A stretch of 64,000 nucleotides of DNA. Source: Sva-07 sp963698565. GTDB taxonomy: Bacteria > Actinomycetota > Acidimicrobiia > Acidimicrobiales > Ilumatobacteraceae. The notes beneath the pieces are model-generated. The model was not told the origin of the DNA and did no database searches. It saw only the letters and a list, made by a program, of their open reading frames with translations. Within the stretch, counting starts at the first letter, position 1, and each line of letters begins with the position of its first letter. The stretch lies in the NCBI GenBank assembly GCA_963698565.1, contig CAVORH010000020.1, positions 124,001-188,000 on the forward strand. The letters are read 5' to 3'. Positions 1-8,091 of the stretch are shown here, piece by piece. The position numbers and the translations under genes were made by a program.

Positions 1-630
1 CTCGATCTCGACGTCGGTGATGTCGCGTCCGAGGCGGGCGTACTCGTCGCGGATGACCCGAAGCTCCTCGATGTCGAGCGACAGCGCTCGCTCGTCGTTC
101 AGCTCGAGCAGTCCGGTGTCGTCGAGTTCGCGGATCGGGATCAGCTCGGCGACGGCAGGGGAGGGGTGCTCGTCGACGTGGGGCGCTTCGATCGTGCCGA
201 GCGACCACCGCTCGATCACCGGATTGGCGATCAGACGTCGCACGACGTCGTCGGCGACGTCGTCATCGATGGGCGGGACGAACTCGACGCGTCGGCCGGT
301 CGCGGCGCCCGTGAGCGCCACACCGAGCTGCGCCGCTGCGTGACGGACGGCGTCAGCGGCGGTGTCGGTGACCCCGGGCAGCAGTGTGATCTCGACGCCG
401 GGCCCGGCCGGGGCGTCCCAGGTTCCTTGCTGGAGCAGCGGGTCGACCAGCACGGCATGCAGCCGCTCTCGACTCTCGGAGTCGAGGTCCCCGTCGATGA
501 AGACGATGTCGGCAACGTCGACCTGGCCGCCGAGATCGAGACCGAGGTGCTCGGTGGCGGCCACGATTGCCCGACCGCGCGGGTCCGGATCGAGTGTGCG
601 AATGGTCAGACGATGCCGGGAGGCCACCAC
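1..630 (-). CDS. purL: Phosphoribosylformylglycinamidine synthase PurL with fused PurS-like N-terminus (3' end cut by window edge)
   Basis: FGAM synthase, the fourth step of purine synthesis. Only the first 210 codons are in the window. Residues about 7-73 and 78-145 each look like a PurS domain: a beta strand, a P/D-rich turn (LDPDPRGR; LLPGVTDT), a helix ending in LG, and a last motif 'L..+P++..W' (LVDPLLQQGTW; LIANPVIERW). From about residue 180 the entry to small-type PurL appears (ALSLDIEEL, then LGRDITDVEIE). PurS is normally a separate protein of about 80 residues that acts as a dimer, so two fused copies would mimic that dimer. The start is uncertain: GTG at 630 or 627, or an in-frame GTG at 657. 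It lies downstream of the 694-1833 gene on the same strand. Confidence 0.8.
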   Translation of the reverse strand, partial: MVASRHRLTIRTLDPDPRGRAIVAATEHLGLDLGGQVDVADIVFIDGDLDSESRERLHAVLVDPLLQQGTWDAPAGPGVEITLLPGVTDTAADAVRHAAAQLGVALTGAATGRRVEFVPPIDDDVADDVVRRLIANPVIERWSLGTIEAPHVDEHPSPAVAELIPIRELDDTGLLELNDERALSLDIEELRVIRDEYARLGRDITDVEIE

Positions 631-693
631 TGCGACCCTACGGATCGCGTCGGCCACCCCGGGGCCGGTTGTACGAAATGTTTCAGCCCGACG

Positions 694-1833
694 TCAGAGA
701 CCGAGGTTGAACAGCGCTGATGCCGTGAGTGGTTGCACCATGTCCTCGGTGGGGAACACCGGCTGCCACTCGTCGGGCGACAGCGACGTGATCGTGATCG
801 TCTCACCGCCGAGTTCGGCGGGCATGATCGACTTGCGCACGACACCGGTGGCGTCGATCCACGCTTCGATCACGAGCGATTCGACCGGGTCGGTTCCCAC
901 CTGCAGCGTCACGCCGGCGGGCAGGACGGGGGTGGCGGGGGCTGCCGCGCCGGCTTCGACGCCGACCCCGGTATCGAGGCCGGCCTCGACTGGGGCAGGG
1001 GGCACCGTCGGTGCGGTGGCCGCCACGACGGCGGCGGGGTCGACCGACATCAGGAGTCGTCGGGTGGCGACGGTTCCGACGGTCGACTCGGTCGCCCGAT
1101 CGATGGTGACGGAGCCACGTATCGAGGGAGGGATCAGTTGGTCGAGCGTGCGGATCCAGCGAGCCTGACCGAGGTCTGAGTCGACGGGGAAGTTCCCCCG
1201 GTCGAGGCGGTACCAGGTCGGCTCGTCGACGCGGCGGATCACGGCCTGATCGAACACCGTCAGCACTTCCAGGTCGGGGGCGTCACCGCGGTCGATGACC
1301 ACGCGGGAGATGGCGCGGTCGAAATCGCTGGTCACCTCGTAGCGCTCGGGGCCGCGCAACGAGTCCTGCCGTTCGACCGTGAACGTGGCGGTCCGGACGG
1401 GGATCGGTGTCGCGGTGGCGGTGGGGAACACTGCCGGTGCTGCTGGTTCGTCGACCGAGTCGTCGCCGGTCGCGAGCTCCATCAGTTGCGACCCGTAGGT
1501 GAATCCGGCGTAGGTGAGTCCGCCGATCACGGCGAGCACGATCAACCATGTGACGCCGCGCCGGCCGCGACCCTTGCGCGCCGGGGGTCGTTGGGGCGTC
1601 GGCTTCGGCGACCACTGCTCGCTCATCGTCGCGAACGGGTTCGCCGGCGGGGCCGTCGCCGGACGTGGAACTGCAGCGACCACCTGGGGCAACATCGGAG
1701 CCTGGTTGACCTGGTTCGGCGGGGTGGGAACCGCTTGCGCCGGGGCCGGCGGCGGTGGTGGCGGGGGCGGGGGAAAGCCCGAGTCCGCACGGGCGCCGGC
1801 CGGTACCGCATGGAGTTCGGTCGTGTTCTGCAT
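694..1833 (-). CDS. Proline-rich single-pass membrane protein, unknown function
   Basis: The 379-residue protein has three parts. Residues 1-90 are rich in Pro, including a run of nine prolines near residue 21, and end in a basic patch (RKGRGRRG). One membrane helix follows at about 93-113. The remaining 260 residues are an exported domain that starts after an acidic, Ala/Pro/Thr-rich linker. The exported part contains regular beta-strand-like stretches (TFTVERQDSL, YEVTSDFD, RRLLMSVDP) that recall LppX/LprG-type lipoproteins, but there is no lipobox and I cannot assign a family. The topology, with a Pro-rich cytoplasmic tail, is common in actinobacterial envelope proteins. It lies just upstream of purL on the same strand, and no functional link is visible. 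Confidence 0.75.
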   Translation of the reverse strand: MQNTTELHAVPAGARADSGFPPPPPPPPPAPAQAVPTPPNQVNQAPMLPQVVAAVPRPATAPPANPFATMSEQWSPKPTPQRPPARKGRGRRGVTWLIVLAVIGGLTYAGFTYGSQLMELATGDDSVDEPAAPAVFPTATATPIPVRTATFTVERQDSLRGPERYEVTSDFDRAISRVVIDRGDAPDLEVLTVFDQAVIRRVDEPTWYRLDRGNFPVDSDLGQARWIRTLDQLIPPSIRGSVTIDRATESTVGTVATRRLLMSVDPAAVVAATAPTVPPAPVEAGLDTGVGVEAGAAAPATPVLPAGVTLQVGTDPVESLVIEAWIDATGVVRKSIMPAELGGETITITSLSPDEWQPVFPTEDMVQPLTASALFNLGL

Positions 1834-1904
1834 GCACCGATGTCATCGGCATCGCGGCCGGTCGTCTTGAGCAGCGGTTTCCCAGCCGGGCCTAGGCTCG
1901 GGCG

Positions 1905-3236
1905 ATGGTCCGCACGTCGACTCGAACGGTGGTGGTCGGTGCGGGATCGGCCGGCTGCGTGGTGGCATCGCGTCTGACCGAGCGCGACGACCACGAGGTG
2001 GTGCTGCTCGAATCGGGCCCCGACCTCGCGCCCGGCGCCGTGCCCGAGGCGATCGACGGGCCCGACTTCCTCCGAGCGCTGGAGCTTCCCGACCGGACGA
2101 TCCCCGGCCTCGTCGCGAGCAGGGTGACGGGTGGCCCGCGGGCTCCCTACCGTCGCGGGAGCGGCATCGGCGGCTCGTCCGCTGTGAACGCTCTCGTCGC
2201 CCTCCGAGGTGACCCTGAGACCTACCGTCGCTGGGGGTGGGACGAGGCCGCTGCGACATGGTCGAGGGTTGCCCTGCCGGAGGAGCCACCGCAGCACGAT
2301 GAACTCGGCGCCGTCGATCGGGCGCTCCTCGCCGCCGCACCCGACGCGCGTCTGGCGTCGCTCACGCGGCGGGCGGGCCGTCGGGTCACCTCCGCCGAGG
2401 CCTATCTGTGGCCGGCGCTGACCCGCCCGAACCTGGATGTTCGTGCCGACACACCCGTCGAACGGATCGTGTTCGAGGGGCGGACCGCTGTCGGGGTCGA
2501 ACTCGCCGGCGGCGAACACGTGGCGGCGGATCGGGTCGTCCTCGCCGCGGGCGCGCTCCACAGCCCGGCGCTGTTGTTGCGCTCGGGCGTGGACACCGCC
2601 GGTGTCGGCGAGGGTCTGCAGGACCATCCCTCGGTGGCACTGACCCTCCAGCTCCGCGCCGACGTGCCGTCGTCTCCGGTCGGGCTGGTCATCGGCTCGC
2701 TGTGTCGCCGCGGGGGGATCCAGCTCCTCCCGATGAACCACGTGGGTGCGGACGCCCCCGGGCTCGGTGTGCTGCTCGTGGCGCTGATGACCCCCCGCAG
2801 CCGGTGCGGCACGGTCGTGCTCGACCCCGACGACCCTGCGGGCCAGCCGCTCGTCGACTTCGCTCTGCTCGACGACCCCGCCGACACCGACGTGCTGGTC
2901 GCCGGCATCGCCGACGCGCGACGGCTGCTGGCATCGCCTTCGTTCGCTGAGATCTCCGAGCGAGTGCTGATCGACGCCTGGGGAACGTCGATCGACGCAC
3001 TGGGCGACGAGGAGGGGGTCCGCCGATGGCTGCCGACGGTGGTCGGCGACTACGTCCACGCGTCGAGCACCTGTGCGATGGGCACGGTCGTCGACCGCAA
3101 CGGTGCCGTCAACGGTTACCAGCGACTCCACGTGTGCGATGCGTCGGTCTTCCCGACGATCCCGGATGCCAACACCCACTTCCCCACGACGATGCTCGCG
3201 GAGCTGCTGGTCGGCCGGTGGCTGGAGCGTCGCTGA
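1905..3236 (+). CDS. GMC-family FAD oxidoreductase (MftG-like)
   Basis: A flavin-dependent alcohol oxidoreductase of the glucose-methanol-choline family, 443 residues. The FAD dinucleotide motif VVGAGSAGCVVASRL lies at about residue 10. The GMC signature around GSGIGGSSAVNALV is at about 85-98, and FAD contacts (AAGALHSPALLL) are near 215. The C-terminal GMC_oxred_C domain carries the catalytic pair region YVHASSTC ... DANTHFPTTM. The short length and the N-terminal pattern resemble MftG, the GMC partner of the mycofactocin redox cofactor, but no mycofactocin genes are visible in the window, so that subtype is inference. ATG at 1905 starts immediately before the FAD strand. The next gene, an MBL hydrolase, follows 39 bp later and may be co-transcribed. 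Confidence 0.8.
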   Translation: MVRTSTRTVVVGAGSAGCVVASRLTERDDHEVVLLESGPDLAPGAVPEAIDGPDFLRALELPDRTIPGLVASRVTGGPRAPYRRGSGIGGSSAVNALVALRGDPETYRRWGWDEAAATWSRVALPEEPPQHDELGAVDRALLAAAPDARLASLTRRAGRRVTSAEAYLWPALTRPNLDVRADTPVERIVFEGRTAVGVELAGGEHVAADRVVLAAGALHSPALLLRSGVDTAGVGEGLQDHPSVALTLQLRADVPSSPVGLVIGSLCRRGGIQLLPMNHVGADAPGLGVLLVALMTPRSRCGTVVLDPDDPAGQPLVDFALLDDPADTDVLVAGIADARRLLASPSFAEISERVLIDAWGTSIDALGDEEGVRRWLPTVVGDYVHASSTCAMGTVVDRNGAVNGYQRLHVCDASVFPTIPDANTHFPTTMLAELLVGRWLERR

Positions 3237-3275
3237 CACCGTCGCGTCGCCGGGATCACGTGGCAAGATGGCGCC

Positions 3276-4241
3276 ATGCCCACGCCCGCCGACTACACCC
3301 TCGGACTCCACGAACTGGGCGACGGCTGCCACGCCTACCTCCAACCCGACGGTGGTTGGGGATGGAGCAACGCCGGTCTGATCGTCGGCGACGGGCAGTC
3401 GCTCCTGGTCGACACACTGTTCGATCTCGACCTCACCGCGGCGATGCTCGATGCGATGGCCGCCGTCACGGCGGGCGCTCCCGTCGACACCGTGGTGAAC
3501 ACCCACGCCAACGGTGACCACTGCTACGGCAACGGCGAAGTCACCCGCCGCCGTCCCGACGTCGAGATCGTCGCGTCGTCGGCGACCGCGCACGAGATGT
3601 CGGAGGTGCCGCCGGCGATGCTCGCTGCGCTCAACCAGGCGCCCGGCGACGTCGGTGAGCTGTTCCGATCGTTCTTCGGTGCCTTCCATTTCGACGGCAT
3701 CGAACTCGTGCCACCCACCCGTACGTTCGACGGACGACTCGAGCTCGACGTCGCCGGACGACGCGTCGAGCTGATCGAGGTCGGTCCGGCCCACACCGCC
3801 GGCGACACGATCGTGCACGTGCCCGACGCTCGCACGGTCTACACCGGCGACATCCTCTTCATCGGCGGGACGCCGATCGTGTGGGCCGGCCCGTTGGAGA
3901 ACTGGATCGCAGCATGCGACCTGATGCTGGGGCTCGGGGTCGACACGGTGGTGCCGGGCCACGGGCCGCTCACCGACGCTGCGGGCATCGTGGCGGTGCG
4001 CGACTATCTGAGCGTGGTCGACGAGCAAGCGGCAGCGGCGCACGAGGCCGGCGTCGACGCCTTCGAAGCTGCGCGCGACATCGGGCGGATGCTCGCCGCC
4101 GATGATCGGTTCGCCGGTTGGGGCGAGAGCGGTCGGATCGCCGTGAACGTCGAGACCGTCTACCGAACGCTCGATCCGGCGCACCACACCCCTGATGTCG
4201 TCGAGCAGTTCCGCCGTATGGCGGAACTCGAACGCGCGTGA
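3276..4241 (+). CDS. MBL-fold metallo-hydrolase with HxNxDH metal motif
   Basis: A metallo-beta-lactamase-fold hydrolase of 321 residues. The metal motif reads NTHANGDHCYGN at about residues 75-86, so the second His of the classic HxHxDH is Asn, while Asp81 and His82 are kept. Later ligands are seen in GPAHTAGD, YTGDILF and VPGHGPLT. This Asn variant recurs in a subgroup of MBL hydrolases that are often annotated only as 'MBL fold'. The substrate cannot be told from sequence. It sits between a GMC oxidoreductase and a lycopene cyclase, all on the plus strand with short gaps (39 and 13 bp), so the three may form one transcript. Confidence 0.85.
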   Translation: MPTPADYTLGLHELGDGCHAYLQPDGGWGWSNAGLIVGDGQSLLVDTLFDLDLTAAMLDAMAAVTAGAPVDTVVNTHANGDHCYGNGEVTRRRPDVEIVASSATAHEMSEVPPAMLAALNQAPGDVGELFRSFFGAFHFDGIELVPPTRTFDGRLELDVAGRRVELIEVGPAHTAGDTIVHVPDARTVYTGDILFIGGTPIVWAGPLENWIAACDLMLGLGVDTVVPGHGPLTDAAGIVAVRDYLSVVDEQAAAAHEAGVDAFEAARDIGRMLAADDRFAGWGESGRIAVNVETVYRTLDPAHHTPDVVEQFRRMAELERA

Positions 4242-4254
4242 TCTGCCGGCCCCG

Positions 4255-5544
4255 ATGAGCGCCGGCGAACCGGTCCGTCTCGTCGATCTGATCGTGATCG
4301 GCGACGGTCCAGCCGGAAGTGCGCTCGCCGCCGCGTGTGCGCGACGAGGCGTCGACGTCGTGCTGGTCGGGCCGGACCTGGCCTGGGAGCAGACGTACGG
4401 GACCTGGGTCGACGATCTCGTCGGGGTGGAGGGTCTGGCGGACGTGGCCGGCGTGCTCGGTGTCACGATCGATTCGATCGCCGTGCACACCGACCGGTCG
4501 CAGGACCTCCTTCGCACGTACGGCCTCTTCGACAACGAGGCCCTCCGGGGCGTCGTGCGCAGCGGCGTCGAGCACGTCCGTGGACACATCGACGACGTGA
4601 CGTCGGCGCCCGATGGCGCCACCCGCCATCGGGTCCACGTGATGCCGACTGCATCCGAGCAGACGTCGGGCGAGACGATGTCGAGCGAGTTCCGCGCCCG
4701 CCTGGTGGTCGACGCCGCCGGGTGGCCGTCGTCGTTCGCCCGCCGGTCGAGCACCACCGCGCCGGCGTGGCAGACGGCGATGGGCGTCGTCCTGCCGGAG
4801 CCTCCGGAGGGTGAGCTCGGGCGTGCGACGTGGATGGACTTCCGGGCGGTGGGCGCGGGCGCGGCTCCGACCCGACGCTCGTCGATCGGGCCGCACGGCG
4901 TGACCACGTTCTGCTACTCGCTCCCGGTTCGCGACGGCTGGATGGTGGAGGAGACGGTGCTCGCCGCGCGTCCCGCCGTCGAGCCGATTGCGCTGCTTCC
5001 CCGCCTGGCGGCCCGTCTTCGTCGGCACCCCGACGACGTGCTCGCCGAAGCGGTGCGCACCGAATACGTGCGCATCCCGATGGGTGGCGCCCGACCCGAC
5101 GACGACCAGCCCGTGGTGGCGTTCGGCGCGGCGGCCGGGTACGTCCATCCGGCGACGGGGTTCAGCGTGACCGCCTCGCTGCGCGCCGCGCCGCGGGTTG
5201 CCGATGCGGTGGTGGCGGCGTTGGCCGCGACGAGTTCCTCTGCAGCGGGCGATGCATCGCTGGTGAGCGACGCGGTGTGGACCGCATCGATGCGCCGCAC
5301 ACGGGTGCTCCACGACTACGGACTGGAGGTCCTGCTTCGTCAGGACGACGACGAGGTCCGAGCGTTCTTCGGAGAGTTCTTCGAGCTTCCCACCGAGCAG
5401 TGGAGCAGCTATCTCCGCATCGACACGCCCCCGAGCCAACTCGCTGGGGTGATGATGCGGCTGTTCAGTGCGTCGTCGTGGTCGATGCGCCGTCGGTTGA
5501 TGTCGGGGAATCCGCTGACGTTCGCCCGTCTGCTGCATCCGTGA
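4255..5544 (+). CDS. crtL: Lycopene beta-cyclase family FAD protein (CrtL type)
   Basis: A flavoprotein of the lycopene cyclase family (PF05834), which forms beta-ionone rings on lycopene by a non-redox reaction. The Rossmann motif VIGDGPAGSALAAAC is near residue 14. Family signatures follow: WEQTYGTWVDDL, YGLFDNEALRGVV, TFCYSLPVRDGWMVEET, and the C-terminal FGAAAGYVHPATGFSVTASL. The total length is 429 residues. I chose ATG 4255, 13 bp after the MBL stop, over the upstream in-frame ATG at 4195. The latter would add 20 unconserved residues and overlap the previous gene. No other carotenoid gene lies in the window. Its last 80 bp overlap the 3' end of the convergent SURF1 gene. Confidence 0.8.
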   Translation: MSAGEPVRLVDLIVIGDGPAGSALAAACARRGVDVVLVGPDLAWEQTYGTWVDDLVGVEGLADVAGVLGVTIDSIAVHTDRSQDLLRTYGLFDNEALRGVVRSGVEHVRGHIDDVTSAPDGATRHRVHVMPTASEQTSGETMSSEFRARLVVDAAGWPSSFARRSSTTAPAWQTAMGVVLPEPPEGELGRATWMDFRAVGAGAAPTRRSSIGPHGVTTFCYSLPVRDGWMVEETVLAARPAVEPIALLPRLAARLRRHPDDVLAEAVRTEYVRIPMGGARPDDDQPVVAFGAAAGYVHPATGFSVTASLRAAPRVADAVVAALAATSSSAAGDASLVSDAVWTASMRRTRVLHDYGLEVLLRQDDDEVRAFFGEFFELPTEQWSSYLRIDTPPSQLAGVMMRLFSASSWSMRRRLMSGNPLTFARLLHP

Positions 5545-6319
5545 CGTCGAGTCCGGTCACGTCGGCGGCGGCCCTGCGTCGGTGCGTGGCGATCGAACGC
5601 CGCACGGCGAGCACCCATCCGATGGCGACCGCCGTGGCGAAGATGAACCACTGCACGGCATAGGAGAGGTGTGGCCCCTCGTCGAGCGTGGGCGGCGGCA
5701 CCGGTACCGGGTCCGAGGCGGTGACGTTGGGGACGCTGCCGATCAGGTCGAGGTAGACGGGCGCGAGCTCGCCGGGGAGTTGCGCGTCGAGGAGGTCGAG
5801 GTCGACTCGTCGGACCTCGGTGACGGGACCGTCCGCCGAGTCGGTCAGCTCGCCGAGTTGGCGCCCTGGTGGCACCCGGATGCGACCGAGCACGTCGACC
5901 GATCCTGTCGGCGCCGGCGGGGTGGGGGCGCCGAGCGCGACGAACCCACGGTTGACGACCACCGTCGTGTCGTCGTCGCCGACGAGGGCCGTGAGGACGT
6001 TGTCGCCGGCGAGGCCGTCCTGGGTCCGGTTGAACCAGAGGATCTGCTCGGGTAGGTAGTCACCCGACACGGTGACCTGGCGCCACTCGACCGACCGGGG
6101 ATCGGTGACGGCGTCGGTGAGCAGCGTGTCGAAGGGAACCGGTGGCTGGTCGATCCGCTCGGTCACGGTTGCGTTGAACTCCTGGCGGGCGTCGAGCCGG
6201 CGCAGTTGCCAGAACCCGAGCCAGATCATCAGCGCCACCGCTGCGATCACCAGAACGTGGAACGCCAGCCACTTCGGTCGCAGCAGAAAAGTGAGATTCG
6301 AGCCGGACATCTCGGGCAC
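5465..6319 (-). CDS. SURF1 family cytochrome oxidase assembly protein
   Basis: SURF1 helps insert heme a into the cytochrome c oxidase core subunit. The 284-residue protein shows the family pattern: an N-terminal membrane helix (about 17-38) followed by the signature WLGFWQLRRLDARQ, a periplasmic domain containing VTVSGDYLPEQILWFNRT and VVVNRGFVALG, and a C-terminal helix (YAVQWFIFATAVAIGWVLAV) near 225-245. After that helix comes a Thr/Ser/Asp-rich tail of about 35 residues, longer than usual. The tail is the part encoded opposite the lycopene cyclase 3' end. Met4 is an alternative start. The gene is divergent from the phosphotransferase gene at 6356, with 36 bp between starts. Confidence 0.88.
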   Translation of the reverse strand: MPEMSGSNLTFLLRPKWLAFHVLVIAAVALMIWLGFWQLRRLDARQEFNATVTERIDQPPVPFDTLLTDAVTDPRSVEWRQVTVSGDYLPEQILWFNRTQDGLAGDNVLTALVGDDDTTVVVNRGFVALGAPTPPAPTGSVDVLGRIRVPPGRQLGELTDSADGPVTEVRRVDLDLLDAQLPGELAPVYLDLIGSVPNVTASDPVPVPPPTLDEGPHLSYAVQWFIFATAVAIGWVLAVRRSIATHRRRAAADVTGLDVTDAADGRTSADSPTSTDGASTTTTH

Positions 6320-6355
6320 GACGGTAGCGGCGGCGGAGCACTACCGTGCCGCGTC

Positions 6356-7390
6356 ATGACTCCTGACCAGTTGACCCCGGAGTGGTTGTCGAGCGTGCTC
6401 GGCGGAGTGGTCGAGTCGGTGACCGCGGCTCCGATCGGCGACGGTCACGTCAGCACGACGATCCGGCTGTCGATGGTGAGCGACGACCCGGCGATCCCCC
6501 CGTCGATCGTTGCGAAGATCCCGGCGGAGGATGATCGCAGCCGGCTGCTGGCGGCCTCGGTCCGCAGCTACGAGCGCGAGGTGAAGCTGTTCACCGAGCT
6601 CGCCGCAACCGTCGACATCCGGATGCCGCACTGCCACTTCGCCGAGTGGGATCCCGTCACCAACGACTACGTCGTGCTGCTCGAGGACATGTCGCCGGCC
6701 GAACAGGGCGATCAGATCGCCGGATGCTCGCTCGATCGGGCCGAGTTGGCGGTGCGCGAGCTCACCCGGCTGCACGGGCCTCGATGGAACGACCCCACGC
6801 TCGCCGACGTCGACTGGTTGAACGGCAACGACCCCGACACGAGCACCGACGGCTACGCCGTGATCTGGTCGATGGTGTTCCCCGGGTTCGCCGCCACCTA
6901 CGAGCGGTATCTCACCGCCGAGATGCTCGATCTCGCCGAGCGGTTCGGGCCGCACCTCGGCACGTTCATCGGTGGCCGGAGCAGGCCGTTCTCGTTGGTC
7001 CACACCGACTACCGCCTCGACAACATGCTGTTCGGCACCGACGAGGGTGGCCCGCCGATCACCGTGGTCGACTGGGGGTCGCCGGCCCACGGGATGCCGA
7101 TCACCGATCTGTCGTACTTCTGCGGCGGCGGACTGCTCGTCGAGGATCGGCGCACGCACGAGCGGGACCTCGTCGCGGTCTACGCCGATGCACTCGCCGC
7201 CTACGACGTCGACGTCGACCGTGACTGGCTGTGGGAGCAGTATCGCCGCGAGGCGTTCCACGGGCTGTTCATCACCGCGATGACCTCGCAGATGGTGACG
7301 ATGAACGACCGCAGCATGGACATGTTCGGCGCCATGGCGTCGCGCCACCTCCAACACGCCCTCGACCTCGACTCCCTCTCCCTCATCTGA
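6356..7390 (+). CDS. APH-family phosphotransferase, putative
   Basis: A 344-residue protein with an aminoglycoside-phosphotransferase/choline-kinase fold (PF01636-like). Seen directly: an ATP-site Lys in SIVAKIPAEDD, the acidic pair region YEREVKLFTEL, the catalytic Brenner motif HTDYRLDN (HxDxxxxN) near residue 221, and the metal-binding Asp of VVDWGSPAHG about 20 residues later. The family also includes ecdysteroid-kinase-like and acyl-CoA dehydrogenase-linked kinases, so the substrate is unknown. The start ATG 6356 is chosen because upstream in-frame codons run into the divergent SURF1 gene. DUF4262 follows after 22 bp. Confidence 0.82.
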   Translation: MTPDQLTPEWLSSVLGGVVESVTAAPIGDGHVSTTIRLSMVSDDPAIPPSIVAKIPAEDDRSRLLAASVRSYEREVKLFTELAATVDIRMPHCHFAEWDPVTNDYVVLLEDMSPAEQGDQIAGCSLDRAELAVRELTRLHGPRWNDPTLADVDWLNGNDPDTSTDGYAVIWSMVFPGFAATYERYLTAEMLDLAERFGPHLGTFIGGRSRPFSLVHTDYRLDNMLFGTDEGGPPITVVDWGSPAHGMPITDLSYFCGGGLLVEDRRTHERDLVAVYADALAAYDVDVDRDWLWEQYRREAFHGLFITAMTSQMVTMNDRSMDMFGAMASRHLQHALDLDSLSLI

Positions 7391-7412
7391 GTGCAGATGT
7401 CACACTGGTGAC

Positions 7413-7895
7413 ATGGAGATGCCGGACTTCCAGATCCCACACGCCGAGAAGATCGAGTGGATGATCGAGACGACCGGGTGGGCGCTGGAGCCGGTGGCCG
7501 CCGATGTCGAGCACGATCCACCGACGCCGGGCTACGCCTACTCGATCGGTATGACCGACGCGGTCGGATTTCCCGACATCGTCGTCTTCGGACTCACTCC
7601 GGTTGCGGCGAAGGGCCTGATCGAACTCGTCGCCGACGCCTGCCGCGGCGGCACCGAGATCCCGCTCGGAGTCGAGCTGATCGGTCTGCTCGACAACGAA
7701 CTGCGCTGCATGTTCGCCCCAATCGATCTCGACGTGTGGGGTCCCTACTTCGCCACGGCGGCGTCGTGGTACCGCGGTGCCGCCTTCGAGATGGTGCAGC
7801 TCCTCTACCCCGATCGCAACGGCTTCCTGCCGTACGAGGCGGGCTACGAACAACGCATGGCGCTCGCCCAGCCGGTCATCGGCTCGATCGCCTGA
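7413..7895 (+). CDS. DUF4262 domain protein
   Basis: A 160-residue soluble protein matching the DUF4262 pattern: an N-terminal helix (EKIEWMIETTGWALEPV), then PGYAYSIGMTDAVGFPDIVVFGL, a central strand FAPIDLDVWGPYF, and the late motif FEMVQLLYPDRNGFLPYE. The family has no known activity. It occurs singly in many actinobacteria and proteobacteria. No catalytic residues can be named. The ATG at 7413 follows the upstream kinase gene by 22 bp on the same strand. Confidence 0.85.
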   Translation: MEMPDFQIPHAEKIEWMIETTGWALEPVAADVEHDPPTPGYAYSIGMTDAVGFPDIVVFGLTPVAAKGLIELVADACRGGTEIPLGVELIGLLDNELRCMFAPIDLDVWGPYFATAASWYRGAAFEMVQLLYPDRNGFLPYEAGYEQRMALAQPVIGSIA

Positions 7896-7930
7896 GTGCT
7901 CGGCGGTGTGCCCGTCGACGACGACGAGAT

Positions 7931-8032
7931 GAGGACCCGGTACCCACTGTCCGACACGGTCCCGTCGCGGACATCGGGTCCCTCCGCTGAGTCGGGGGCT
8001 TCCCTGACAAACTCCGGGTCGGCGATCGACCC
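7931..8032 (+). other. Possible structured leader upstream of metX
   Basis: The 196 bp between DUF4262 and metX can fold into nested helices. GAGGACCCG (7931-7939) pairs with CGGGTCCCTC (7975-7984, one bulge). TGTCCG (7948-7953) pairs with CGGACA (7968-7973). GGGTCG (8016-8021) pairs with CGACCC (8027-8032). I could not match it to any SAM or SAH riboswitch consensus that I know. High GC makes chance helices likely. Confidence 0.25.
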
Positions 8033-8091
8033 AGATTGCTACCATGCGCCGAGCAGGTACGGCGTCGTTCGCGCCGACCGGTCCCGATCCG

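Noticed and set aside
1623..4907. Very long open frame (about 1,090 codons) on the minus strand
   Set aside because: It lies opposite the GMC oxidoreductase, MBL hydrolase and start of crtL, all of which have clear family motifs. The translation has no recognisable domain.
7896..8091. SAM riboswitch upstream of metX
   Set aside because: None of the conserved cores of SAM-I, SAM-II, SAM-IV or SAH riboswitches that I know could be placed. It is kept only as an unnamed structured region.
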